NCBI GenBank assembly: GCA_022866015.1
Contig: JALHTX010000073.1
Location: forward strand, 1-6,494
Source: Thermoplasmatota archaeon
Lineage (GTDB): Archaea > Thermoplasmatota > E2 > DHVEG-1
Reading direction: 5' to 3'
DNA length: 6,494 nucleotides
Shown here: positions 1-5,765 of the stretch, one piece after another
Layout: each line of letters opens with the position of its first letter
Numbering within the stretch: the stretch's first letter is position 1
Program-made: the position numbers and the translations under genes
The notes under the pieces: model-generated
Seen by the model: the letters and a program-made list of their open reading frames with translations, nothing else
What the model was told of the DNA's origin: nothing
Database searches by the model: none

Positions 1-236
1 GTTTTACCTTTAACAAGCTCTGTGGCAATACTGCTGCTGGCTATTGCTGCAGTACACCCGAACGTTTGAAATTTAATATCAAAAATTTTTTCATCTTTAA
101 CTTTAATATACATTGCCATAACATCCCCACACTGGGGATTCCCCACTTTTCCAACACCATCAGGATTTTCCATTTTGCCCATATTACGAGGATTACGAAA
201 ATGATCCAATACCTTTTCTGTGTACATATCACTCAT
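1..236 (-). CDS. iscU: IscU/NifU-type iron-sulfur cluster scaffold, N-terminal part (runs off left edge)
   Basis: The frame from 236 to the left edge gives 78 residues without a stop. It begins MSDMYTEKVLDHFRNPRN, the typical opening of IscU/NifU-N scaffolds. Two of the three conserved cluster cysteines are visible: Cys36 in GNPQCGD, followed by Asp38, and Cys61 in FGCTAAIASSS. The third, normally near residue 105, would lie outside the window. The family assembles [2Fe-2S] and [4Fe-4S] clusters from sulfur handed over by a cysteine desulfurase and passes them to target proteins in the cytoplasm. The ATG at 236 is preceded, 7 bases away, by AAGGCGG on the minus strand (244-250). This site overlaps the stop codon of the desulfurase gene, so translation of the two is probably coupled. 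An internal ATG three codons later (MYTEKV) is an alternative start. GC is near 50% in the 60-base blocks counted (1-60 and 121-180). Whether a C-terminal NifU domain follows cannot be seen. Confidence 0.95.
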   Translation of the reverse strand, partial: MSDMYTEKVLDHFRNPRNMGKMENPDGVGKVGNPQCGDVMAMYIKVKDEKIFDIKFQTFGCTAAIASSSIATELVKGK

Positions 237-243
237 AGAAATA

Positions 244-250
244 CCGCCTT
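244..250 (-). promoter_or_regulatory. Ribosome binding site of iscU overlapping the iscS stop
   Basis: The minus strand reads AAGGCGG seven bases before the iscU ATG at 236. It shares two bases with the TAA stop of the desulfurase gene (249-251). The overlap supports the ATG at 236 as the start and suggests that ribosomes finishing iscS re-initiate on iscU. Confidence 0.6.
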
Positions 251-1418
251 ATCTATTCCATAAAGGAGACATATCTCTAAGTTTTTTAACAATTCCTGGA
301 ATTGTATTACATACATACTCTACTTCTTCTTTTGTGCTTTTTCTACCAAGACTTAATCTTAATGAACCATGAGCTAACTCTTGTATTAGACCAATTCCTG
401 TTAAAACATGAGATGCTTGAAGTTTCTTTGATGAACAAGCAGAACCTGTTGCCGAAGCAATTCCTGCATCATTAAGTAACATATTTAATGATTCTCCTTC
501 TATTGCAGTAAAGCGAAAATGAGCGTTATTTGCTAGGCGTTGTGTTGGGTGACCATTAAGATAACTTTCTTCGATTTCTAAAACTTTTTTAATTAGAATA
601 TCTCTTAATTTGGTCATTTGTAAAACATCATTATCCATACGTTTAAAACCAAGTTCACAGGCTTTACCAAGACCAACTATTCCAGGAGTATTATATGTGC
701 CACTGCGTATTCCTTTTTCATGGCCACCACCATGAGCAATAGTTTCAAGTTTTATCCCTTTACGAATATAAAGTGCACCAACACCTTTTGGTCCATATAT
801 TTTATGTGAAGAAATAGAAAGCAAATCAATATTTAGATTATTTATATCAATCGGAACTTTTCCAATTGCTTGAACTGCATCTGTATGGAACAAAACATTG
901 TGTTTTTTTGCAATTTTTCCGATTTCTTGAATCGGCTCTATTGTTCCAATTTCATTATTTGCAAACATAATAGTAATTAGAAAAGTATCCTTCGAAATTG
1001 ATTTTTCAAGCTCATCTAGATTTACAATACCGTATCTGTCAACTGGTAGAAACTTAGCTTTATATCCAATATTATCGAGATATTTACATGTTACAAGAAC
1101 CGCTGGATGTTCAATTGAACAAGTAATAATATTATAACCTTTTGAACCTTTTTTTTCCCTATTTTTAAAGGCTACTCCTTTTATTGCAATATTGTCTGAT
1201 TCTGTTCCACCGGCTGTAAATATTATTTCGTCATTTTTTGCACCAATAATTTTAGCAACACGTTCTCTTGCTTCTTCAACTGCGTTAAAAGCATCGACTC
1301 CAAAAGAATGAATAGAAGATGCATTACCATAATATTTATCAAAAAAAGGTAACATTTCATCTAATACTTCTTTATCTACGGGTGTTGAAGCTGCATAATC
1401 CATGTAAACTTTTTTCAT
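249..1418 (-). CDS. iscS: Cysteine desulfurase, IscS/NifS class
   Basis: This is a 389-residue PLP enzyme, a normal length for the family. It converts L-cysteine to alanine and leaves a persulfide on an active-site cysteine for Fe-S cluster assembly. The key residues fall at the same numbers as in E. coli IscS: His104 in SIEHPAV, which stacks on PLP; Asp180 and Gln183 in HTDAVQAIGK; His205-Lys206 in SSHKIYGPKG, where the lysine forms the Schiff base; and Cys328 in TGSACSSKKLQASHVL. The last motif lies in the long flexible loop typical of group I (IscS/NifS) rather than group II (SufS) enzymes. GSLRLSLGR (351-359) is the conserved C-terminal substrate-binding stretch. The protein starts at the ATG at 1418, four bases after the nadA stop. 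It has no strong Shine-Dalgarno at normal spacing, so it is probably translationally coupled to nadA. The scaffold gene follows 12 bases downstream. The enzyme could serve NadA alone or general Fe-S assembly; the sequence does not decide. Confidence 0.96.
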   Translation of the reverse strand: MKKVYMDYAASTPVDKEVLDEMLPFFDKYYGNASSIHSFGVDAFNAVEEARERVAKIIGAKNDEIIFTAGGTESDNIAIKGVAFKNREKKGSKGYNIITCSIEHPAVLVTCKYLDNIGYKAKFLPVDRYGIVNLDELEKSISKDTFLITIMFANNEIGTIEPIQEIGKIAKKHNVLFHTDAVQAIGKVPIDINNLNIDLLSISSHKIYGPKGVGALYIRKGIKLETIAHGGGHEKGIRSGTYNTPGIVGLGKACELGFKRMDNDVLQMTKLRDILIKKVLEIEESYLNGHPTQRLANNAHFRFTAIEGESLNMLLNDAGIASATGSACSSKKLQASHVLTGIGLIQELAHGSLRLSLGRKSTKEEVEYVCNTIPGIVKKLRDMSPLWNR

Positions 1419-1422
1419 AGTT

Positions 1423-2337
1423 TTAATCTATCCTGCCTATATCCATCATTCTCTGGAGAGGTTTTTTTGCATTTTGCATTATTTCATCTGAAAGTTTTAT
1501 TTTAGGTTCTAAAGTCTCTAAGCTTTTTAAAACTTTGTCTAATGTAATTTTTTTCATATTTGGACAAATTGCATATTTAATCGGATAAAATTCTTTTTTA
1601 GGGTTTTCTTTTTTCAAACGATAACAAATTTCTTTTTCTGTACCAATAATAAATTTTTTCGCATCTGACTCTTTTACATGATTTATCATTCCATTGGTTG
1701 AAAAAGCATAATCTGCTATGTAAATTACTTCTGGTTTGCATTCTGGATGAACTAGTACCTCTGCTTTTGGATGTTCTTTTTTAAGCTTTAAAATATCTTG
1801 TTTTCTAATTTTATGATGTGTTAAGCATATACCTGGCCAGATAATCATTTCTTTATCAGGTACCTGTTTTTGTATATATGCACCAAGATTTTGATCTGGG
1901 ATAAAAATAATTTTTTTAGAAGATAAACTTTTTACTACCTTTACACCATTTGCGGAGGTACAGCATATATCAGAATGTGTTTTAGCTTCTGCTGTTGTAT
2001 TTATATATGCTACAACTTCAGCGTCAGGATGTTCTTTTTTAAGTTTTAAAAGATTTGGGATGTTTACCATATTTGCCATGGGACATTGAGCAGTTATATC
2101 AGGTATAATTACATTTTTATCAGGGTTTAGTATCTTTGCGGATTCTGCCATGAAGTCTACACCGCAGAAAATTATTGTTTCAGCATCTGTGTTCTGTGCT
2201 TTTTTTGCAAGATCTAGTGAATCACCTAAAAAATCAGCTATATCTTGAACTTCTGGTAACTGATAGTTATGAACAAGTATTACAGCATTATTTTTTAATT
2301 TTAAATCCTGGATTTTTTTAATAATATCATTTTTCAT
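1423..2337 (-). CDS. nadA: Quinolinate synthase NadA
   Basis: This 304-residue protein matches the short NadA form known from Thermotoga and Pyrococcus. NadA condenses iminoaspartate (from L-aspartate oxidase or dehydrogenase) with dihydroxyacetone phosphate to make quinolinate, the precursor of NAD, in the cytoplasm. The three cluster-ligand cysteines of the [4Fe-4S] centre are at Cys85 (ITAQCPMAN), Cys171 (WPGICLTHH) and Cys258 (YAICPNMKK), close to the Cys83/170/256 pattern of the thermophilic enzymes. Substrate residues are also visible: His23 and Tyr25 in LVHNYQ, CCTSANG at 125-131, and the HPE motif at 197-199. It is first in a minus-strand operon with the cysteine desulfurase and scaffold genes. 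Neither nadB nor nadC is in the window. The ATG at 2337 lies about 37 bases downstream of the TATA box centre, giving a predicted leader of roughly 10 bases without an obvious Shine-Dalgarno. Confidence 0.97.
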   Translation of the reverse strand: MKNDIIKKIQDLKLKNNAVILVHNYQLPEVQDIADFLGDSLDLAKKAQNTDAETIIFCGVDFMAESAKILNPDKNVIIPDITAQCPMANMVNIPNLLKLKKEHPDAEVVAYINTTAEAKTHSDICCTSANGVKVVKSLSSKKIIFIPDQNLGAYIQKQVPDKEMIIWPGICLTHHKIRKQDILKLKKEHPKAEVLVHPECKPEVIYIADYAFSTNGMINHVKESDAKKFIIGTEKEICYRLKKENPKKEFYPIKYAICPNMKKITLDKVLKSLETLEPKIKLSDEIMQNAKKPLQRMMDIGRID

Positions 2338-2370
2338 TATAACAGAACCAACCCGTTATTTTTTCGTCTC

Positions 2371-2378
2371 TTATATAG
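2371..2378 (-). promoter_or_regulatory. TATA box of the nadA-iscS-iscU operon
   Basis: The minus strand reads CTATATAA after the purine-rich GAAAG, an acceptable TFB-recognition element. A start site about 27 bases downstream would fall near 2348, leaving roughly a 10-base leader before the nadA ATG at 2337. No start site has been measured; the assignment rests on motif and spacing. Confidence 0.55.
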
Positions 2379-2428
2379 CTTTCCAACTATTTTTTTAAAA
2401 AAAGTTAATAATTATACAAACCAAAAGA

Positions 2429-2434
2429 TTATAT
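2429..2434 (+). promoter_or_regulatory. TATA box of the membrane-anchored 141-residue protein gene
   Basis: TTATAT follows the purine-rich AAAAGA. A transcript starting about 27 bases downstream, near 2457, would carry the GGAG at 2457-2460 and reach the ATG at 2473 after about 16 bases. This spacing argues for 2473 over an in-frame TTG at 2455. The promoter diverges from that of nadA, the two TATA boxes being about 50 bases apart. Confidence 0.4.
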
Positions 2435-2472
2435 CTGTGATATAGTATACATTTTTGGAGTTAGGATGGAGC

Positions 2473-2898
2473 ATGGACATAGTTGCTTTAATTATAGGAT
2501 TTATATTTGGTGTAATAGTTGTTGGAATTGCAATTGAAATAGGGAGTAAAAAAGTAACAAATGTCGCCCCTTCTTCAAAACATACAAATAAATGGAGTAT
2601 TTCAGAAATTTCAAACCCAAAGATTATGGCTGAATACTTATCAGATGTTGATCTACCTAAAGACTCAAGAATAATTGTAAATAAATATGCAGATAAAAAT
2701 ATGTTAGCAGGACTAGATGTCAAAGAACATACTGGGATAAAAGGCAATTTTATAGTTGGAGAAGATAGAGCCTTAATACTATCAGGTCCACTTAAAAAAG
2801 ATGAAGTTGCTTTCTGGACAGTTGAAGCAGAAATAGTTAAAAAATTAAACCAGGAATTCGATGAGATGTGGTCAGAAGCAGAAAAAATGAAGTTTTAG
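2473..2898 (+). CDS. Membrane-anchored hypothetical protein, possible degenerate PLD-like domain
   Basis: I do not recognise a named family. The 141-residue product has one N-terminal membrane segment (about residues 3-23, IVALIIGFIFGVIVVGIAI). A polar, Ser/Asn-rich linker (24-45) follows, and then a soluble domain (46-141). The domain has alternating strand and helix character. Its part at 90-137 (KGNFIVGEDRALILSG, a turn, FWTVEAEIVKKL, then FDEMWSEA) resembles the second half of a phospholipase D-like fold, where a lysine and a strand ending in D-x-x-A-x-I-x-S-G precede a terminal F-x-x-x-W-x-x-A helix. The catalytic HxKxxxxD signature is absent, so if related it is not a standard active enzyme. 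The ATG at 2473 is chosen because GGAG at 2457-2460 lies 12 bases before it and the predicted transcript starts near 2457; an in-frame TTG at 2455 would add six residues. The gene stands 60 bases upstream of the DUF401 gene, which appears to have its own promoter. Confidence 0.8.
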   Translation: MDIVALIIGFIFGVIVVGIAIEIGSKKVTNVAPSSKHTNKWSISEISNPKIMAEYLSDVDLPKDSRIIVNKYADKNMLAGLDVKEHTGIKGNFIVGEDRALILSGPLKKDEVAFWTVEAEIVKKLNQEFDEMWSEAEKMKF

Positions 2899-2929
2899 TA
2901 AAATAAAAAAAATTTTTATGGTTAATTAA

Positions 2930-2936
2930 TTAAATA
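2930..2936 (+). promoter_or_regulatory. TATA box of the DUF401 gene, predicted leaderless
   Basis: TTAAATA sits in a TTAATTAATTAAATACC context whose centre is about 26 bases before the ATG at 2959. Archaeal transcription normally starts 24-28 bases from the TATA centre, so the mRNA should begin at or within a base or two of the initiation codon. No Shine-Dalgarno precedes this ATG, which agrees with leaderless translation. Confidence 0.55.
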
Positions 2937-2958
2937 CCTTTTTATTTTCCCACTACGA

Positions 2959-4239
2959 ATGCTGAACTTAATTGGAGTAATTGTTGCATTTGTAGTAATT
3001 ATTTTTCTAATTCGTAAAAAATTTAATTTTGGTTTATCTTTGATTATCGGTTCATTAATTGTTGGGATTTTCTCGCTGCAAGAAATATATATTTTGGATA
3101 TTCCAAAAGCAATGATTGAAGCATCTTTTTATTCTTTTGAAACAAATCAGATTTATACCGAAACAATAGAACTTGCAATACTTATGACTTTAATCTATGT
3201 TCTTGCAAAATTAATGCAAGAGACAGGAGCAATTAAAAAAATAATTGAATCATTAAGACCAATATTTTCAAAAGGGGGAATATTGGGTGTAATCCCAGCT
3301 CTTTATGGCCTTATGCCAGTACCAGGTGGTGCACTTTTTTCTGCACCAATGATTGATGAAGAAGGAGAAAAATACAAGTTAAATAAAAATCAAAAAAATT
3401 ATCTGAATCTTTGGTTTCGTCATATATGGTTTCCAATTTATCCGATATCCTCCGCGATGATACTTATATGTAGCATTGGGTTTTCAGATATTGAAATATC
3501 TACTCTGATGCTTATAAATATACCTGCGTTTCTAACATCAATAATAATTGGATTGTTATTTTTAAAAAGATTTTTAAAAAATAATCACTTCAAAACAGAA
3601 GAAAAATACAAAAATAGAAATTTAAATGGTTTAAAATTTTTAATTCCACCTATTATACCATTATTAACATACGCAGTTTTATGGATTTTTGGCATACCAC
3701 AGATAAGAGCTTTTTTAATTGGTATAATCCTTAGCTTATTTTCATTATATTTTTTACTAAGAATATCCTCTAAGGAGTTTATATCATTAATTAAAGAATC
3801 ACTTACATTTAAACTTGCTCTGGCAATTTTTGGTATTATGATTTTTAGACAAATGATAACAGTTTCGCAAGCTGATCTTTTAATTGCTAAATTAATTGAA
3901 TCATCAAATATTCCTGTTATATCAATGGTTGTTTTAATACCATTAATTTTAGGGATATTAACAGGTTATAACCTTGGAGCAATAGCATTATCTTACCCAA
4001 TAGTTCAACCTTTTTTCCCGCAGCCAACAGATAATATTATGCTTATTGGAATGACAAGTCTTATTTTTATAAGTGCATTAGTAGGTTATCTTATTTCACC
4101 TATTCATCTTTGTAATGTTTTAAGTAGTGATTATCTAAAAACAGATATAACAAGGATATATAAGTGGTATATACCTTCCGCTATTGTAATGCTATTGGTT
4201 CAGATAGCATTTATAGTTTTAATTATAAATATCTTCTAA
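2959..4239 (+). CDS. DUF401 family membrane transporter-like protein
   Basis: This is a 426-residue polytopic membrane protein with roughly ten to twelve hydrophobic segments spread over its length. Recognisable motifs are LMPVPGGALFSAPMID (118-133) and RHIWFPIYP (154-162) in the first half. LTGYNLGAIALSYPI (334-348) and SPIHLCNVLSSDYL (380-393) follow in the second half. The paired Gly/Pro-rich re-entrant motifs are typical of the ion-transporter superfamily (GntP, CitM, Dcu-like carriers), and the VPGGALFSAP signature is that of DUF401, a family common in archaea. The substrate is unknown; an organic anion is a reasonable guess by fold alone. The two motif sets, about 215 residues apart, suggest two repeated halves in the inner membrane plane. 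A charged loop rich in Lys/Asn (203-224) separates them. The gene has its own promoter and probably no leader. The region is very AT-rich, with only 11 G/C bases in 3001-3060. No partner gene is adjacent that would identify a substrate. Confidence 0.88.
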   Translation: MLNLIGVIVAFVVIIFLIRKKFNFGLSLIIGSLIVGIFSLQEIYILDIPKAMIEASFYSFETNQIYTETIELAILMTLIYVLAKLMQETGAIKKIIESLRPIFSKGGILGVIPALYGLMPVPGGALFSAPMIDEEGEKYKLNKNQKNYLNLWFRHIWFPIYPISSAMILICSIGFSDIEISTLMLINIPAFLTSIIIGLLFLKRFLKNNHFKTEEKYKNRNLNGLKFLIPPIIPLLTYAVLWIFGIPQIRAFLIGIILSLFSLYFLLRISSKEFISLIKESLTFKLALAIFGIMIFRQMITVSQADLLIAKLIESSNIPVISMVVLIPLILGILTGYNLGAIALSYPIVQPFFPQPTDNIMLIGMTSLIFISALVGYLISPIHLCNVLSSDYLKTDITRIYKWYIPSAIVMLLVQIAFIVLIINIF

Positions 4240-4254
4240 GTATTGTTTTATTTA

Positions 4255-4526
4255 ATGGATAAATCTTTACAAACAATATTATTCTATAGGGATTTAAAGG
4301 AATCAAGTAAAATTCTATGATATTATTAAGTAATATAGGAATATGAGATCTGAGGATATGCCTGCGGAATATACTAAACTTATGGGTAATATCATGATTT
4401 TTAGTAATGTTCTTGATCTTTCAGAAGTTAACAGTGAGATTATCAAGTTGAATATGGAGTTGAGCGATAGGGTAGTTAAATGAAATGTCTGAGCATTTGA
4501 TTTATCTAGAAAAAAAGAAAGGTTAA
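4255..4526 (+). pseudogene. Decayed small gene spread over three frames
   Basis: Three plus-strand pieces with protein-like composition follow one another. Frame one (4255-4320) reads MDKSLQTILFYRDLKESSKI and ends at TGA. A second frame, after a TAA at 4331-4333, carries a 46-residue piece from the ATG at 4343 (MRSEDMPAEYTKL, then LDLSEVNSEIIKLNM) and ends at TGA 4481-4483. The third, open from 4476, reads LNEMSEHLIYLEKKKG and stops at 4524-4526. Joined with two frame changes and one in-frame stop they make about 90 residues of polar, helical, coiled-coil-like sequence. The register of 'KLNMELSDRVV' followed by 'LNEMSEHLIYLEKKKG' fits a single helix. I do not recognise the family. The alternative is that the 46-residue piece is a genuine short gene, but no Shine-Dalgarno precedes it. 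Apart from this remnant, the 348-base interval between the DUF401 and lipoprotein genes contains nothing else I can identify. Confidence 0.45.
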
Positions 4527-4555
4527 TTTTCAATTTGAGTAATTATCTTAAAATA

Positions 4556-4563
4556 TTTTTTTT
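4556..4563 (+). terminator. Possible T-tract terminator
   Basis: A run of eight T residues on the plus strand follows the decayed gene and precedes the convergent lipoprotein gene. Archaeal RNA polymerase often ends on such tracts without a hairpin. In a region this AT-rich the run may be chance. Confidence 0.25.
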
Positions 4564-4587
4564 CCTCAAAACTATAATATTAAAATC

Positions 4588-4968
4588 TTATTGTTTAGTT
4601 AAAACAAATTTTTCAGTATCTTTGGTAGAAGTTATTATAAGTGATTTATAGTTATTAGAAAATAAATAAGAATATGTCCTTTTTCCATACTCACCATTTA
4701 TAATTAATAATCCATCTTTAATATCCCAATATCCGCTAGCGTAAGTTTTTATTATCCCTTCTCCACCACATATATTAAAAGTACCATTAGACATAAAAGT
4801 CATACGTATATTTATGAGTCCAACATTAGGAATTGTTTCTGAACCAATCCAAGTTCCAAAAAATTTATTATTTTCTCTACCATTATTTGTGTTAGTATTT
4901 GTACATCCACTTAATCCAACTATCAGAAGTATGGCAATTATTCCAACGATCATTAGTTGTTTTCTCAT
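4588..4968 (-). CDS. Small lipoprotein with a probable beta-rich domain
   Basis: The 126-residue product has a classical lipoprotein signal: Arg2-Lys3, a hydrophobic core (5-18) and the lipobox LSGC with Cys22. The mature protein should therefore be lipid-anchored on the outer face of the cytoplasmic membrane. A Thr/Asn linker (23-34) leads to a domain (36-126) of alternating strands: FFGTWIG near 36-42, MTFMSNGTFNI, GYWDIKDGLLIINGEY and TYSYLFSNNYKSLIIT. The G-T-W opening, the NGTF turn and the D-G-L-L-I-I strand recall the small lipocalin-like/DUF5640-type domains seen in many archaeal and bacterial lipoproteins; this is a resemblance, not a firm assignment. The ATG at 4968 is supported by GAGGGAG on the minus strand (4974-4980), five bases away. 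It follows the four-helix membrane gene by 29 bases on the same strand, so the two may be co-transcribed, but base composition differs sharply (about 22% GC in 4621-4680). Function unknown. Confidence 0.88.
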   Translation of the reverse strand: MRKQLMIVGIIAILLIVGLSGCTNTNTNNGRENNKFFGTWIGSETIPNVGLINIRMTFMSNGTFNICGGEGIIKTYASGYWDIKDGLLIINGEYGKRTYSYLFSNNYKSLIITSTKDTEKFVLTKQ

Positions 4969-4973
4969 TTTTT

Positions 4974-4980
4974 CTCCCTC
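4974..4980 (-). promoter_or_regulatory. Shine-Dalgarno of the lipoprotein gene
   Basis: The minus strand reads GAGGGAG five bases before the ATG at 4968. It is nearly the same as the AAGGGAG site before the exported protein gene at 6317, including the A-rich spacer, which supports both starts. Confidence 0.65.
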
Positions 4981-4997
4981 AAAATTTTTTAACCCCT

Positions 4998-5525
4998 CTA
5001 TGACTTACCATCATATTTTAGTCCCTCTTTGATATTCCATCCTAAGTGTTTGAGCTCCACGTGCATTACTTCTATACTGATGACAATGATAACCACCCAT
5101 AAAACACCTGACACCAGCGTGAGGAAGGACAAATTCTGTACTAGAAACATCAACACTACTGACCAACCCCACAAAATGAAAACTGCGATAAACACCAAAT
5201 TGAAAACGACCAACTCCCACTTCGCGCGTGCTGGTGCGTAGCTTACGTTATATGTACCAACCACTATCACGACTTGCCATGCTAACAAGAATAGGCACAA
5301 GTCGAATAAGACAACTAAGAAGAAGAGAATGAATTGCGAGATGAGACTACTTGGAATAGGAAGCCAGTTAGGATGCAGCGTTATGGCACTGAATGTAAAA
5401 CCTGCAAAAAGAGACAACATAGTGATACGCGGTCCTGACACAGCCTTAACATATCCCATGTAATCCTCTTCGCATTCGACCTTTCTAGACCAACCCGAAG
5501 AAGTCTCAGCTATAGATATCACCAC
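4998..5525 (-). CDS. Four-helix membrane protein of unknown function, GC-rich relative to neighbours
   Basis: I do not recognise the family. The 175-residue product has four predicted membrane segments at about 34-52, 60-88, 105-127 and 130-153. The first holds GPRITMLSLFAGFTFSAI. A hydrophilic N-terminus contains an acidic patch (KVECEEDYMG), and a hydrophilic tail follows (HVELKHLGWNIKEGLKYDGKS). No signal peptide or catalytic motif is visible. The start is uncertain. The GTG at 5525 is the 5' limit of the frame before conserved-looking sequence. An in-frame ATG at 5459, with AGGA a few bases upstream, would give 153 residues and keep all helices. GC is about 38-48% in the six 60-base blocks I counted, against about 18-22% in single blocks of the DUF401 and lipoprotein genes. 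That suggests a different origin. The gene has its own promoter with a symmetric inverted repeat, and the lipoprotein gene follows 29 bases downstream. Confidence 0.78.
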   Translation of the reverse strand: MVISIAETSSGWSRKVECEEDYMGYVKAVSGPRITMLSLFAGFTFSAITLHPNWLPIPSSLISQFILFFLVVLFDLCLFLLAWQVVIVVGTYNVSYAPARAKWELVVFNLVFIAVFILWGWSVVLMFLVQNLSFLTLVSGVLWVVIIVISIEVMHVELKHLGWNIKEGLKYDGKS

Positions 5526-5543
5526 CTTTTTTCATTTTCTTTC

Positions 5544-5596
5544 AACACTATTTCAAAACAATTATTTGTTTATAAACTTCTCCTATAAATAGTGTT
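5544..5596. promoter_or_regulatory. Inverted repeat bracketing a promoter, probable operator
   Basis: AACACTATTT (5544-5553) and its exact reverse complement AAATAGTGTT (5587-5596) flank a 33-base spacer. The arms are centred 43 bases apart, close to four helical turns. Between them, GTTTATAAAC (5568-5577) is a perfect palindrome and contains the TATA box of the minus-strand membrane gene. The predicted transcription start (about 5546) falls in the left arm. Binding by a dimeric or tetrameric regulator would thus block TATA access or the start site. The regulator is not identified. Confidence 0.5.
5569..5576 (-). promoter_or_regulatory. TATA box of the four-helix membrane protein gene
   Basis: TTTATAAA is a strong archaeal TATA sequence, preceded on the minus strand by the purine-rich GGAGAAG. 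A start about 27 bases downstream would fall near 5546, some 20 bases before the GTG at 5525. A GGTGGTGAT sequence at 5518-5526, overlapping that GTG, resembles a Shine-Dalgarno and makes the exact start codon doubtful. Confidence 0.5.
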
Positions 5597-5700
5597 TAGG
5601 AAAGATTTTTTAATCCTATAAAACAGATTTATATTATTAGTAAAATTGCACGTTTCTACAAGAGAATTTATTTTACTTTTTGACATTTTAACACAACAAT

Positions 5701-5708
5701 TTTAAATA
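5701..5708 (+). promoter_or_regulatory. TATA box of the zinc-ribbon gene
   Basis: TTTAAATA is a near-consensus archaeal TATA box. A start near 5731 would leave a leader of about 34 bases that includes AAGG at 5755-5758, before the ATG at 5766. Confidence 0.5.
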
Positions 5709-5765
5709 CTTTCAGAAACAAAAATTGACGCCATACATATTTTAGATAAATGATAAGGTATGAAA

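Noticed and set aside
41..263. Open frames on both strands over the iscU start region (63 and 65 codons)
   Set aside because: They overlap the iscU frame, which carries the conserved cysteines and family motifs; the other frames have no recognisable features.
2412..2747. 111-codon minus-strand open frame
   Set aside because: It lies entirely opposite the membrane-anchored protein gene and its promoter, and has no ribosome site or domain pattern.
2905..2920. AT-rich stretch after the 141-residue protein gene as a terminator
   Set aside because: Only five T residues in a row and no hairpin; base composition alone explains it.
4315..4533. 72-codon minus-strand open frame, hydrophobic at its C-terminus
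   Set aside because: It is antisense to the decayed plus-strand gene, has no Shine-Dalgarno, and its composition is that expected from the complement of that sequence.
4814..5241. Open frames of about 70 codons on both strands within the lipoprotein and four-helix protein genes
   Set aside because: They are other frames of the two real genes, which have signal or membrane segments and ribosome sites; these frames have neither.
5597..5700. Possible small RNA or hairpin in the divergent intergenic region
   Set aside because: The only symmetry (AGGA ... TCCT near 5598-5623) is four bases long, and no tRNA-like or boxed structure could be seen.
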